64,000 bases of DNA from Lutibacter agarilyticus (lineage in GTDB: Bacteria > Bacteroidota > Bacteroidia > Flavobacteriales > Flavobacteriaceae): contig NZ_FZNT01000004.1 of NCBI RefSeq assembly GCF_900188235.1, positions 372,001 through 436,000 on the forward strand, in the 5' to 3' direction. The first letter of the stretch is position 1; the number at the start of each line of letters is the position of its first letter. Positions 29,387 to 39,249 of this stretch are shown piece after piece. Under the pieces are notes generated by a model, which was given only the letters and a program-made list of their open reading frames with translations, made no database searches and had not been told where the DNA came from. Position numbers and translations under genes: made by a program.

Positions 29387-31762
29387 TTATAATTTTATTT
29401 TAATATTTTTCTCTTTTAAATCATTTAATGAAACTGTAATAACCACTGTTTTTTCAGCTTCGTTCCAGGTATAATTATATCCTTTAATTTTCTTTGGATT
29501 TTTTGAAATATTGTGAATTATCAATTGAATTTCTTTGGAAGAAAAATCATAATTATCACCTAACTCTTGTTCAATTTCAATAGTTAAACTGTTCTTTTTA
29601 AATTCACTGTCAAATTCAATAATTTCATACAATCCTTTTTCAAAAGCATTAGGTGTTTCACCATCATCATTGTACAATTCGTATTCACTTTCTGAAACTG
29701 TTTCATCAAAATAAAAATGAACATCGAACGATTTTAAACTGTAAGCTGCTGTGTTTTGAATTGGCTGAATTCTTGGAATAAAAGCACCACCACGCACATA
29801 CGTTGGAATACTTTCTTCAACTAAATCTATAGTAACTGTTTGTCCACCTTCAACTTTTTCATCGTTATAAAAATTATACCAATTTGAATTTGAAGGAAAA
29901 TAAACTTCTTGTTGTTTTAATCCTGGTTCTACCACAGGGCTCACCAAAATTTCATTTCCCCATAAATAAGTCGTTTTTGAATTTAATGCCACCGAATTTG
30001 TTGGCTCTTCAAAAAACAACGGACGCATTAAAGGTGTTCCAAATTGATTATTTTCAAAAGAAATGGTATAGTTATAAGGTAGCAAACTGTAACGTAATTC
30101 AATAGATTTTTTTGCCAATGCTTTTGTTTTTGACTCTCTAAACACAGGTTCGGAAGGCACATCTTCTTGCGCATGCGGACGATAAATTGGTTGAAAAACT
30201 CCGTACTGTAACCAACGTGTGTACAACTCATCATCTAAATTTGGTCCTGCAAAACCTCCTAAATCTGAATGCATATACCCCATTCCTTGCATTCCCATTT
30301 GCAATGCTATTTCAACTTGTGGTTGTAAACCTCCCCAAGTTCTATTTACATCACCCGTCCAAGGAATCATTCCATAATGTTGTGATCCTGAATACCCTGC
30401 GCGCATTAAAATAAATGGTCGTTGTTCAGGAACGTATTTTTGATAACCTTGGTACACTAATTTAGCCCAATTATGCCCATAAATATTATGAACCTCATCA
30501 GCAGTTCCTGTAGCGTGTAATAAATCTGAAGGGTGTACTTCTGGCTCGCCTAAATCGCCCCACCAGCCACCAACACCAAGATCAATGTGTTTTTTGTAAA
30601 CATTCCAAAACCAATCTGCTCCTTCAGGTTTAAAAATATCTATAATACCTGTATTTCCAAAGTAAAAATCATACGTATATGGTTTTCCTTCTTTTGTAAG
30701 TCCTAAAATATTTTTCTCAACAGCATCGTTCCATTTGCTAGAAGTTGTTAACACAAAAGGTTCAGTAATTAAAATAGTTTTTACGCCTTTATCTTTCAAT
30801 TCCTTCATCATTTTTTCAGGATTTGGGAATGAATCTTTGTCAAACTCAAAGTTCCCCATAGTACCTTGTACTGTTTTTCCAAACCAATACAAATCTAAAA
30901 TTATGGCATCAACAGGAATTTCTTCTTCTATAAAAGCATCAATAGTTTCTATAGTTTCTTCTTGTGAATGATAGCCAAAACGGCTTGAGAAATTACCCAA
31001 AGCCCAACGAGGAATTAGTGGTTGAAACCCTGTTAAACTCACATAATTTTCAACTAACTCTTTCCAATCATCACCAACAATAATTTGATATGTTTTTCGC
31101 CCTGAAATAGTTTCATAAGCAAGCGTATTTGTTTTTGAACTATCTAAATCTAAATAACCAATTGGAGCATTGTCAAAATGAATTGCATACATTTTTGATG
31201 AATACACCAATGGCATCGTAAAATTCATTAACTCCGAATGTGTTTCGTAGCCGTAATGTGCTTTATTGTATAATTCTAAACGATACCCTCTTCTATTCAT
31301 TCCTAAAACTCTTGCTCCACCTCCATATAAAATTTCTTCAGAAGTTAAATTAAAATCTAACACTTCATATTCCTTATTTTTTGAATACCCATTTTTTTCT
31401 GAAGTCAATAGTCTACCTTCGTAATAATAAGACACTTGAAAAGGTGCGTGCTTAATTTTAACTGAAATATCTAGCATCTTTATTTCAGTTTCGTTTACAC
31501 TTTTTATCAATTGCATTTCAACAACTGTTGGCTTTAAAACTACTGCATGAGAACTTTCATTAAACGCTTCTCCATTTGGAATAAATGATGTTTCAATAAT
31601 TTCATTTCCATAAGGTTGAAATCTATAAAGTCCATCGTTGGTTTTTACTTCAACATAGGTTTTATGATTGGTTACACTCTCAAATTTACGTGTTGAATTT
31701 TGAGCATTTACTACAAATCCAATAAGTAAAAAAGTGATTAAGTTAAATTTTATAAACTTCAT
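29387..31762 (-). CDS. GH31 alpha-glucosidase family protein
   Basis: Glycoside hydrolase family 31, retaining alpha-glucosidase type. The 791-residue protein has a Sec signal peptide ending FVVNAQ, an N-terminal beta-sandwich, and the catalytic barrel with nucleophile Asp in GGWWGDLGEPE and the acid/base region IPWTGDVNRTWGG. C-terminal beta domains follow, including a DUF5110-like end. Alpha-glucosidase acting on maltose or isomaltose is the likely role because of the operon. Alpha-xylosidase is an alternative within the family. It lies 67 bases after the esterase gene, the only sizeable gap in the operon, which holds a repeat-like hairpin. Confidence 0.9.
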   Translation of the reverse strand: MKFIKFNLITFLLIGFVVNAQNSTRKFESVTNHKTYVEVKTNDGLYRFQPYGNEIIETSFIPNGEAFNESSHAVVLKPTVVEMQLIKSVNETEIKMLDISVKIKHAPFQVSYYYEGRLLTSEKNGYSKNKEYEVLDFNLTSEEILYGGGARVLGMNRRGYRLELYNKAHYGYETHSELMNFTMPLVYSSKMYAIHFDNAPIGYLDLDSSKTNTLAYETISGRKTYQIIVGDDWKELVENYVSLTGFQPLIPRWALGNFSSRFGYHSQEETIETIDAFIEEEIPVDAIILDLYWFGKTVQGTMGNFEFDKDSFPNPEKMMKELKDKGVKTILITEPFVLTTSSKWNDAVEKNILGLTKEGKPYTYDFYFGNTGIIDIFKPEGADWFWNVYKKHIDLGVGGWWGDLGEPEVHPSDLLHATGTADEVHNIYGHNWAKLVYQGYQKYVPEQRPFILMRAGYSGSQHYGMIPWTGDVNRTWGGLQPQVEIALQMGMQGMGYMHSDLGGFAGPNLDDELYTRWLQYGVFQPIYRPHAQEDVPSEPVFRESKTKALAKKSIELRYSLLPYNYTISFENNQFGTPLMRPLFFEEPTNSVALNSKTTYLWGNEILVSPVVEPGLKQQEVYFPSNSNWYNFYNDEKVEGGQTVTIDLVEESIPTYVRGGAFIPRIQPIQNTAAYSLKSFDVHFYFDETVSESEYELYNDDGETPNAFEKGLYEIIEFDSEFKKNSLTIEIEQELGDNYDFSSKEIQLIIHNISKNPKKIKGYNYTWNEAEKTVVITVSLNDLKEKNIKIKL

Positions 31763-31792
31763 ATGTTTCTTATTTTAGTTTTTACTTGTACT

Positions 31793-31822
31793 CTAAGATT
31801 CTTCACTTTCGTTTAGAATGAC
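31793..31822. repeat. Imperfect dispersed-repeat-like hairpin inside the operon
   Basis: The stretch CTAAGATTCTTCACTTTCG continuing into TTTAGAATGACAAAA forms an imperfect hairpin (ATTCT / AGAAT arms). It resembles a dispersed element (GATTCTTC...TCAGAATGAC) that I know from other Bacteroidetes genomes. It fills most of the 67-base gap between the esterase and GH31 genes. The relation is from memory, with only one copy in the window. Confidence 0.35.
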
Positions 31823-31829
31823 AAAATGA

Positions 31830-32795
31830 TTATTTTCTTAATAAAAACTCTATAGGTAATTGAAGTCGCTGATTCCAAGAATTCTCGGAATGATTGTGCC
31901 CTTCAAATTTTAAGTTTTTTGAATTTATATTGGTATATCCTTTCATTTTTAACACCTCATCAACCCTGTGTTGAAATGGTAAATAATATTGATCTAGTGT
32001 TTCGGTACCATAATCAAAATATATTTTATGATTGGTTGCTGAAGGTAAATTTTGTTCTAAATAGCTAAAAAAAGATGCTGGAACTGGACTATTTTCTTGT
32101 GGCATAAATCCAATCCAGTGTGTTGACAAACAAGCTGCAGCGCCAAATACATTAGGATACTCACACATAGCATACATAGAAATTAACCCACCCATACTTG
32201 AACCTGCAATAACTGTATTTTCAGCATTGGTAGCTACAGAAAAATTAGCATCTATCACTGGCTTTACTTCTTCAACAATAAACTTTAAATAATTATCAGA
32301 TTGTAAACCTTTAAAATCGGTTCCAAATTGTTTTGTTGCTGTTTCAAAAATGGAATCCTTAAACTTTTGAGGTAATAAATCAAATGGTTTTTGAGGATAA
32401 TAATCTGTATGCCGAATGTCTGAATGATTCCAAATTGCTACTACAATGGTATTTTTAATTTTTTCTTTTTGAAGTAAATCACTCACAATTTCATCAACTT
32501 TCCATTCTTGTTTATTCCAAGTTGAAGTACTGTCAAAAAGCATTTGCCCGTCGTGCATATACAAAACGGCGTATTTTTGTTTTGCTGAATAATTATTAGG
32601 AAGCCAAACATCAACGGTTCTAGGTCTTACATATTTTGAAGGAAAACTATCAACTCTTTGAATAGTTCCCGAGGCTAAATTAACAGGATATTCAACAAAA
32701 TTTACGTTTGAATAAGGTTTTGCAATTTTTTCTTTACAAGAAAAAAAGGCAAAACCTAAACAAAGAACAAAAATTAAACGTTTGAAAATTTTCAT
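31830..32795 (-). CDS. Alpha/beta-hydrolase (esterase D-like) lipoprotein
   Basis: Putative esterase of the alpha/beta-hydrolase fold (the Esterase/Fes-like group). The 321-residue product has a lipoprotein signal ending FAFFSCKEK. It has YMHDGQMLFD (about 79-88) and the nucleophile elbow GSSMGGL with Ser200. A C-terminal His in FEGHNHSENSW is a plausible triad member. It sits between the SusA-like GH13 gene (3 bases upstream) and GH31 within the maltodextrin operon. Removal of acyl groups from substituted sugars is conceivable, but the substrate is unknown. Confidence 0.8.
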   Translation of the reverse strand: MKIFKRLIFVLCLGFAFFSCKEKIAKPYSNVNFVEYPVNLASGTIQRVDSFPSKYVRPRTVDVWLPNNYSAKQKYAVLYMHDGQMLFDSTSTWNKQEWKVDEIVSDLLQKEKIKNTIVVAIWNHSDIRHTDYYPQKPFDLLPQKFKDSIFETATKQFGTDFKGLQSDNYLKFIVEEVKPVIDANFSVATNAENTVIAGSSMGGLISMYAMCEYPNVFGAAACLSTHWIGFMPQENSPVPASFFSYLEQNLPSATNHKIYFDYGTETLDQYYLPFQHRVDEVLKMKGYTNINSKNLKFEGHNHSENSWNQRLQLPIEFLLRK

Positions 32796-32798
32796 TTT

Positions 32799-34661
32799 CT
32801 AAAGTTTTGTGGTTAACAGCGTAATTCCTTTGGCTTCAATTTTTAACGTTTCTTTCCAAGTAAAATCTTTCTCAGAAATGATGTTTTTTACTTTTTTGCC
32901 TTTTAAACCAATCTCGTTAAATCGTTCTAAATCTAATTCGATTGCTTTTTGATTTTTATTTAAAATTACCGTTACAATTTCATTACCTTGAATTCTAAAC
33001 AATACGTAAACACCGTCTTTAGGTGCGAAATGAACTGTTTTTCCGTTATGAATTGCTTCACTATTTTTACGGTAATTCAATACTTTCTTCATATAAGATT
33101 GCATTGATTTTTGATCTTTAGACAACCCTTTACCTGTAAATGCATTTACTTTATCGCCTTTCCATCCTCCCGGAAAATCGGTTCTAATTAAACCGTGATC
33201 TCCTGGTTTTGCAGTGTCATTCAATAAAATTTCAGTACCGTAATAAATTTGAGAAATTCTTGGTAAAGCCAACATATAGCCTAAAGCCATTTTTGTATTT
33301 TCAATATTTTCATTTAGTTGCGTAAAAATACGACTCATATCATGGTTGTCTGGAAAAATCATAAGGTCACTTGGGTTTGTATAATGAAAATCATTTGCCA
33401 AACCTTCGTACATTTTTACGAATCCTTTATCCCATTCTTCATCTTCATTCAAAGCATCAACAATGGCTCTTTGCATTGGAAAATCCATTGGAGATTTTAA
33501 ATTAGATTCATATCCATCTTTATTATTTGCGCCTGTTTGCCAGTACCCAACTAATAACGGATTTAAGCTCCACTCCTCACCTACAATACTAAATTTTGGA
33601 TATTCATTCATAATAGCTCCCGCCCATTTACTCATAAATTCCTTATCAGGATATGGATAGGTATCTTGACGAATTCCACCTAAATCTAATGTTTCAATCC
33701 ACCAAATACTATTTTGAATTAAGTACATAGCCATTTGAGGATTTTTTTGGTTTAAATCGGGCATTGTATCAACAAACCAACCATCGTTCATTAAATTTGC
33801 ATCAGCTTTTGAAGCATAACTCTCTTGATTGGTAGTTCTTCTGTGGTTAGTAACAATTAACTCTCCTGCTTCAAATTCTTTTTGAAAATTCACCCAATCT
33901 TTAGCTGGTAAATCTTTCATCCACCAATGTTCTAAACCAATATGATTTACAACTTGATCCATCACAAATTTCAGCCCTTTTTCTTTAGATTTTGCAGCCA
34001 ACTCAATATACTCTTCCATAGTTCCAAATCTTGGATCAGGCTGATATAAATCGGTGATTGCATATCCGTGATACGAACTGTTATTCATATCGTTTGTTAA
34101 AACAGGTGTAGACCAAATTGCGGTAAACCCCATTTCATCAATATAATCTAAATGTTCTGTAATTCCTTCAATATCGCCTCCGTGTCTAGCATAATCATCT
34201 TTACGATTGATGCCTTGCTCTTTCATTCCTTTAACAACATCGTTCGATTTATTTGCATTTGCAAAACGATCTGGCGTTATTAAATAAATCACATCAGAAC
34301 TATTAAATCCTTCTCTATTTTCAGAATTAGTTTTGCGTTGTTTTAGTTCATATTCATACGTTGTTTTTACTTTTCCTTTTTTTGAAAAATGAATTAAAAA
34401 CGTTCCAACCTGTGCTTTAGAAACATCAACCGTTAAAAACAAATAATTCTCATTTTCTGTTTTAACACTATTCACTAAGCTACAATTAACACCTTCAATT
34501 GAAGGTGTTAATTCAGCAATATCTTTGCCATAAATTAATAATTCTAATTGACTGTGTTTCATTCCGGCCCACCAATTTGGAGGCTCAACACGTTCTATTT
34601 TTTGAGCATTAATTTGTAATCCCATAAAAAATAAAATAATTAAATAATTGAATTTATGCAT
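32799..34661 (-). CDS. GH13 neopullulanase/cyclomaltodextrinase (SusA-like)
   Basis: GH13 enzyme of the SusA group. The 620-residue protein has a Sec signal peptide ending LQINAQ (no lipobox). An N-terminal cyclomaltodextrinase-type beta domain (VEPPNWWAGMKHSQLELLIYG, about 25-45, read in two halves) precedes the barrel, which has VMDQVVNH (about 233-240), GGIRQD with nucleophile Asp333, VGEEW with Glu362 and FPDNHD with His440-Asp441. It likely trims maltodextrins, pullulan fragments or cyclodextrins in the periplasm. It lies 14 bases after the GH65 gene and 3 before the esterase. Family and domain order are secure. Confidence 0.92.
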   Translation of the reverse strand: MHKFNYLIILFFMGLQINAQKIERVEPPNWWAGMKHSQLELLIYGKDIAELTPSIEGVNCSLVNSVKTENENYLFLTVDVSKAQVGTFLIHFSKKGKVKTTYEYELKQRKTNSENREGFNSSDVIYLITPDRFANANKSNDVVKGMKEQGINRKDDYARHGGDIEGITEHLDYIDEMGFTAIWSTPVLTNDMNNSSYHGYAITDLYQPDPRFGTMEEYIELAAKSKEKGLKFVMDQVVNHIGLEHWWMKDLPAKDWVNFQKEFEAGELIVTNHRRTTNQESYASKADANLMNDGWFVDTMPDLNQKNPQMAMYLIQNSIWWIETLDLGGIRQDTYPYPDKEFMSKWAGAIMNEYPKFSIVGEEWSLNPLLVGYWQTGANNKDGYESNLKSPMDFPMQRAIVDALNEDEEWDKGFVKMYEGLANDFHYTNPSDLMIFPDNHDMSRIFTQLNENIENTKMALGYMLALPRISQIYYGTEILLNDTAKPGDHGLIRTDFPGGWKGDKVNAFTGKGLSKDQKSMQSYMKKVLNYRKNSEAIHNGKTVHFAPKDGVYVLFRIQGNEIVTVILNKNQKAIELDLERFNEIGLKGKKVKNIISEKDFTWKETLKIEAKGITLLTTKL

Positions 34662-34675
34662 AATACTGTGTTTAA

Positions 34676-36982
34676 TTAAACTGTAACTAATTGTTGTGCT
34701 GGAATTGAAATTTTTTCACCTTTAATAAATAGGTGAACTTCATTTTCTGATTCATTAAAGAATTTACACTCAGTTTGACTTTTGTAAACCTTTATAATAT
34801 TTCCTCTAAAATTAATAGTAAAAGAATAAGATTTCCATTCTGCAGGAATTTGTGGATTGAAGGTTAAAATACCATCTTCCCAAACACGCATTCCTCCAAA
34901 ACCTTGAACAATAGACATCCAAGTTCCGGCCATACTTGTAATATGACAACCTTCGTGAACTTCGTGGTTATAATCATCTAAATCTAAACGAGATGTTCTT
35001 ACATATTGTTCGTACGCTTTTGGCATTCTATCAATAGACGCTGCTAAAATTGAGTGTACACAAGGAGATAATGAAGATTCATGAACAGTTAAAGGCTCAT
35101 AAAAGTCGAAATGACGTTCAAGTTCATCTTTACTGAATTTGTTTTCAAAGAAAAACATTCCTTGTAAAACATCGGCTTGTTTTATATAGCACGAACGTAA
35201 AATACGATCCCAAGACCATTTTTGGTTGATTGGTCTTTCTGATTTTGGCAATTCATCTACAGGGATTATTTCTTTATCTAAAAATCCGTCTTGTTGTAAA
35301 TACACATTTTTACCTTCATCAAAAGGGAAATACATATTATTTGAAACTTCTAACCATTTAGCGGTTTCTTCAGCAGTTAAATTTGTTTTTGCAATAACAC
35401 GCTCAAAATCGTTAGCATATTCTTTTTTCACTCTATTTAAACATTCTACAGCATATTCAATACACCATTTTGCTAAATAGTTTGTGTAAAAGTTATTGTT
35501 TATGTTGTTTTCGTACTCATTTGGCCCCGTAACACCTAAAATTACATATTGATTTTTAGCTGCTGAAAAATTAGCTCTTTGATGCCAAAAACGAGCAATA
35601 GCAATCATTACTTCCAATCCGTTTTTTGGAACGTATTCAAAGTCTTGTGTGTAATTTACATAGTTGTAAATACCATAAACCATAGCTCCATTTCTATGAA
35701 TTTCTTCAAAAGTAATTTCCCATTCATTATGACATTCTTCACCATTCATAGTAACCATTGGATACAATGCAGCCCCATTTTTAAATCCTAATTTCTCAGC
35801 ATTTTCAATAGCCTTATCTAATTGGTTGTAACGATACAATAATAAGTTTTTGGCAACATTTGCATCTTTAGTAGCCATATAAAATGGAATACAATAGGCT
35901 TCAGTATCCCAATAGGTACTTCCTCCATATTTTTCACCTGTAAACCCTTTTGGACCAATGTTTAAACGAGCATCAGTACCCATATAGGTTTGATTTAATT
36001 GAAAAATATTAAATCGAATTCCTTGTTGCGCTTTTACATCTCCTTCAATAATAATATCAGCAGTGTGCCAAATTTCATCCCAAGACTTTATTTGCGCTTC
36101 CAATAATTGTTGATAACCTAGGTCTTTTGCATTGGTTACATTTTCATAAGCTGCTTTTACTAATTCGTCGTTAGCATAATTTAAAGAACTTACATAACTT
36201 CCGTACTTATAAATTGTAGCAGTATCTCCTTCAGAAACAGCTAATTTGTACGAATAATAAATCGCTTTTTCTTCAACCTTATTTTCTTGAGTTAATTCAA
36301 CAGCTTTATTATTTAATGCAAATGAAACTTCCATAGCTGTTGCTACGTGAAATTCTGTTTTTAAAGTTTTAGATAAAATACAAGCTTTGTTTAAACTTTC
36401 TGAAATTTCTAAAGTTTCCCAAAAATACTCATCGTAATTTGAATCTTCATTTTCAATTCCAGCATCTAAATACGGTGTAAAAGTAATTTCACCTGAAAAG
36501 TTTAATGCTTTTACGGCATATTCTATGGCTCCAACTTCGTTGTATTTTACACTTATAAAACGTTTTGTAAACAATTCAATTTGCTCACCTGAAGGCAATA
36601 CAGCTTGAAAAGAGCGACTTAACCAGCCTTCTTTCATGTTTAATTCACGTTTAAAATTTGAAATTTCGCACGTATTTAAATCAAAGTTAGCACCGTTGAT
36701 TTGAACCTGAATTCCAATCCAATTTGGAGCATTTAATACTTTTGCAAAATATTCAGGATAGCCATTTTTCCACCATCCCACTCTAGTTTTGTCTGGGTAA
36801 TAAATTCCTCCAATATAACTTCCTTGGAATGTTTTCCCTGAATAATCTTCTTCAAAATTGGCGCGTTGGCCCATAGATCCATTACCTATACTAAACAGAC
36901 TTTCAGAAGCTTCTACATTTTCAGCATCAAATCCGTCTTCAATAATAGACCACTCGTTTGGTATAATATAATTCTTGTTCAT
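34676..36982 (-). CDS. GH65 maltose phosphorylase
   Basis: Splits maltose with inorganic phosphate into glucose and beta-glucose-1-phosphate. The 768-residue protein has no signal peptide, so it is cytosolic. It shows the GH65 pattern: N-terminal beta-sandwich with SIGNGSMGQRANFEE, an (alpha/alpha)6 catalytic domain with GGSTYWDTEAY, the general acid Glu489 in TGPNEY, and the KQADVLQGM phosphate-site segment (about 610). The next gene, 4 bases away upstream, encodes beta-phosphoglucomutase, the enzyme needed for its product, which makes maltose (rather than trehalose or kojibiose) phosphorylase the best reading. Confidence 0.9.
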   Translation of the reverse strand: MNKNYIIPNEWSIIEDGFDAENVEASESLFSIGNGSMGQRANFEEDYSGKTFQGSYIGGIYYPDKTRVGWWKNGYPEYFAKVLNAPNWIGIQVQINGANFDLNTCEISNFKRELNMKEGWLSRSFQAVLPSGEQIELFTKRFISVKYNEVGAIEYAVKALNFSGEITFTPYLDAGIENEDSNYDEYFWETLEISESLNKACILSKTLKTEFHVATAMEVSFALNNKAVELTQENKVEEKAIYYSYKLAVSEGDTATIYKYGSYVSSLNYANDELVKAAYENVTNAKDLGYQQLLEAQIKSWDEIWHTADIIIEGDVKAQQGIRFNIFQLNQTYMGTDARLNIGPKGFTGEKYGGSTYWDTEAYCIPFYMATKDANVAKNLLLYRYNQLDKAIENAEKLGFKNGAALYPMVTMNGEECHNEWEITFEEIHRNGAMVYGIYNYVNYTQDFEYVPKNGLEVMIAIARFWHQRANFSAAKNQYVILGVTGPNEYENNINNNFYTNYLAKWCIEYAVECLNRVKKEYANDFERVIAKTNLTAEETAKWLEVSNNMYFPFDEGKNVYLQQDGFLDKEIIPVDELPKSERPINQKWSWDRILRSCYIKQADVLQGMFFFENKFSKDELERHFDFYEPLTVHESSLSPCVHSILAASIDRMPKAYEQYVRTSRLDLDDYNHEVHEGCHITSMAGTWMSIVQGFGGMRVWEDGILTFNPQIPAEWKSYSFTINFRGNIIKVYKSQTECKFFNESENEVHLFIKGEKISIPAQQLVTV

Positions 36983-36986
36983 TTTC

Positions 36987-37643
36987 TTATTTCATTATAT
37001 TTCTTAAAAAATCAATTGTAAAGCCTGTTGTATCACTTAAAACAAACGTTGCTTCACTTAATAAATTGGCATCTCCAATTCCAATACTTACCATTTTTGC
37101 AGCATTAGCAGCTTCAACACCAGCAATGGCATCTTCAACAACTATACAGTTTTCAGGTTTCATATTTAATTTTTGAGCACCAATTAAAAACACTTCAGGA
37201 TCTGGTTTTGCTTTTGAAACATCGTTTCCATCAACAATGGCTGCAAAACGATTAAAAAGACCTACTTTTTCTAAAATTAACGGCGCATTTTTACTTGCTG
37301 AACCCAATGCATATTTTATTGAATGCTCGTCTAAATAATCTAACAATCCATTAATTCCTGGCAGAATTTCATCGGCAGTCATTTTATTTACATACTCTAA
37401 ATACTCGGTGTTTTTTTGAACTAGTAATGGTTGTTTTTCCTCATCGGTTAATTCAACTTTACCAATATTTAGTAAAATTTCTAGAGAACGAACTCTACTA
37501 ACTCCTTTTAACAATTCATTGTGTTCTTCAGTAAATTCAAAACCTAATGAGTTGGCTAAATTTCTCCAGGCTAAAAAGTGATACTTTGCTGTATCTACTA
37601 TTACACCATCTAAATCGAAAATAAATGCTATTTCTTTTTTCAT
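36987..37643 (-). CDS. pgmB: Beta-phosphoglucomutase
   Basis: Converts beta-glucose-1-phosphate to glucose-6-phosphate. HAD-superfamily protein of 218 residues with the nucleophile motif FDLDGVIVDT (Asp10 and Asp12), the cap domain, motif II in GSASKNAP (about 115), and motif III/IV VVEDAIAGVEAANAA (about 169-183). It lies between the MFS transporter gene (4 bases upstream) and the maltose phosphorylase gene (4 bases downstream). This pairing with GH65 is diagnostic of the phosphorolytic maltose pathway. Assignment is strong. Confidence 0.94.
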   Translation of the reverse strand: MKKEIAFIFDLDGVIVDTAKYHFLAWRNLANSLGFEFTEEHNELLKGVSRVRSLEILLNIGKVELTDEEKQPLLVQKNTEYLEYVNKMTADEILPGINGLLDYLDEHSIKYALGSASKNAPLILEKVGLFNRFAAIVDGNDVSKAKPDPEVFLIGAQKLNMKPENCIVVEDAIAGVEAANAAKMVSIGIGDANLLSEATFVLSDTTGFTIDFLRNIMK

Positions 37644-37647
37644 CTTT

Positions 37648-38991
37648 TTAATTACTTGTAATTACTTCGTCGTCAACGTCTTTTACTCTTACTACCAATA
37701 CTGCTGCAATTAATAGAGAAACTCCACTAACAACTAAAGCGTAAATTGGATTTCCACCATATAGGTATTTAACCATTGGCCCTCCTATTAAGGCATTTAA
37801 AATTTGAGGAAGTACAATAAAGAAATTAAATATTCCCATATATACACCCATTTTTTTTGCAGGAATTGAACCTGCTAAAATTGCATAAGGCATTGCTAAA
37901 ATACTAGCCCAAGCAATTCCTATTCCAAACATTGAAAGGAACAACCAATTTTCATTTGGAACAAAATAAATTGAAATCAACCCTAAACCACCTAATATTA
38001 AAGAAACCGTATGTGTCATTTTACGACCTATTTTTTTAGCTATTGCTGGTAAAAAGAAGGCATAAACTGCAGAAACTGCATTATAAACTCCAAAAAGTAT
38101 TCCAACCCAATCACCTGCTTCTTGATATGCTGTACCGTGGTCATCTAATCCCAACCCATATACATGATGTGCAATTGCAGGTGTTGTAAAAACCCACATT
38201 CCAAAAAGTCCGAACCAAGAAAAGAATTGAACTGAACTCAATTGCTTCATTGTTGTTGGCATTTTTTTGAAATCTGAGAAAATATCAAGTAAACTTGATT
38301 CTTCTTCAACCTCTTCATCTTCATCTGAACTAAATTGTGCTACCTCTTCAGGAGAATATTCTTTTGTGGTAAAAACGGTTATTAAAATACTTACTACCAA
38401 AACAGAAGCTCCAATAATAAATGATAATAAAAGGTTTGTTGGAACTTCACCTGGACCTGCATTGTTTAAAACACCAAACCAATTTGTTAACACATAAGGT
38501 AACCAAGAACCAACTACAGCTCCAATACCAATTAACACCGTTTGAACACTAAAACCAAGGGTTCTTTGATCCGAAGGCAACAAATCTGCTACTAAAGCTC
38601 TAAAAGGCTCCATAGCAACATTAAATGATGCATCCATAATCATTAACATACCTGCACCAACCCAAAGAGCGGGCATAAATGCCGTAAACATATCTGCATT
38701 AGGCATTAATATTAATCCAACAGAGGCCAATAATGCTCCTGTTAAAAAAAAGGGCCTTCTTCTTCCTAATCGAGTCCAAGTTTTATCACTATAATACCCA
38801 ATTATTGGTTGAACAATTAAACCTGTTAATGGCGCGACAATCCAAAACCATGATAATTCATGAACGTCAGCTCCAAAAATTTGCAATATTCTACTTGCAT
38901 TGGCATTTTGTAATGCAAATCCCATTTGAATTCCTAAGAAACCAAAACTCATGTTCCAGATATCCCAGAAACTTAGTCTCCGTTTTTCCAT
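37648..38991 (-). CDS. MFS sugar transporter (maltose/maltodextrin type)
   Basis: Inner-membrane major facilitator of the SLC45/GPH-like group, probably a maltose or maltodextrin symporter. The 447-residue protein has 12 hydrophobic segments. The loop motif GYYSDKTWTRLGRRRPF (about 62-78) is an RxGRRRPF-type A motif. A charged central loop (SSDEDEEVEEESS, about 220-232) separates the two halves. It is the first gene of the nine-gene operon, with promoter and operator-like sequence at 39091-39130. Substrate is inferred from the operon content. Confidence 0.88.
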   Translation of the reverse strand: MEKRRLSFWDIWNMSFGFLGIQMGFALQNANASRILQIFGADVHELSWFWIVAPLTGLIVQPIIGYYSDKTWTRLGRRRPFFLTGALLASVGLILMPNADMFTAFMPALWVGAGMLMIMDASFNVAMEPFRALVADLLPSDQRTLGFSVQTVLIGIGAVVGSWLPYVLTNWFGVLNNAGPGEVPTNLLLSFIIGASVLVVSILITVFTTKEYSPEEVAQFSSDEDEEVEEESSLLDIFSDFKKMPTTMKQLSSVQFFSWFGLFGMWVFTTPAIAHHVYGLGLDDHGTAYQEAGDWVGILFGVYNAVSAVYAFFLPAIAKKIGRKMTHTVSLILGGLGLISIYFVPNENWLFLSMFGIGIAWASILAMPYAILAGSIPAKKMGVYMGIFNFFIVLPQILNALIGGPMVKYLYGGNPIYALVVSGVSLLIAAVLVVRVKDVDDEVITSN

Positions 38992-39090
38992 ATTATAATA
39001 ATATTAAATGATTACAACAATTTAAAACCCTAAAAAAGGTTTAAACTGATTTTTGTGAAGTGTGAAAAAATAGTGAGTGTAAAATAAATT

Positions 39091-39130
39091 TTACGTAACA
39101 AAGATATTAATTTATTTGAGAATTTCTAAA
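39091..39130 (-). promoter_or_regulatory. Putative promoter and operator of the maltodextrin operon
   Basis: On the minus strand a perfect -7 box TATCTTTG (39106-39099) is followed directly by the palindrome TTACGTAA (39098-39091), whose position falls on the expected transcription start. A TTTA sequence lies about 20 bases upstream of the -7 box. The leader would be about 100 bases. The ACGT centre matches the three palindromes in the susC-lacI gap. Confidence 0.45.
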
Positions 39131-39249
39131 TTTAGATATTGGTTTTATACACTAAATTTAAAATTTGCAGTACTATAACCTTTGAGTTATGTTAATTTTT
39201 TTTGATTTTTTTTTACAATTAACAAGCTATTTTCCAATATTTTAAAAAA

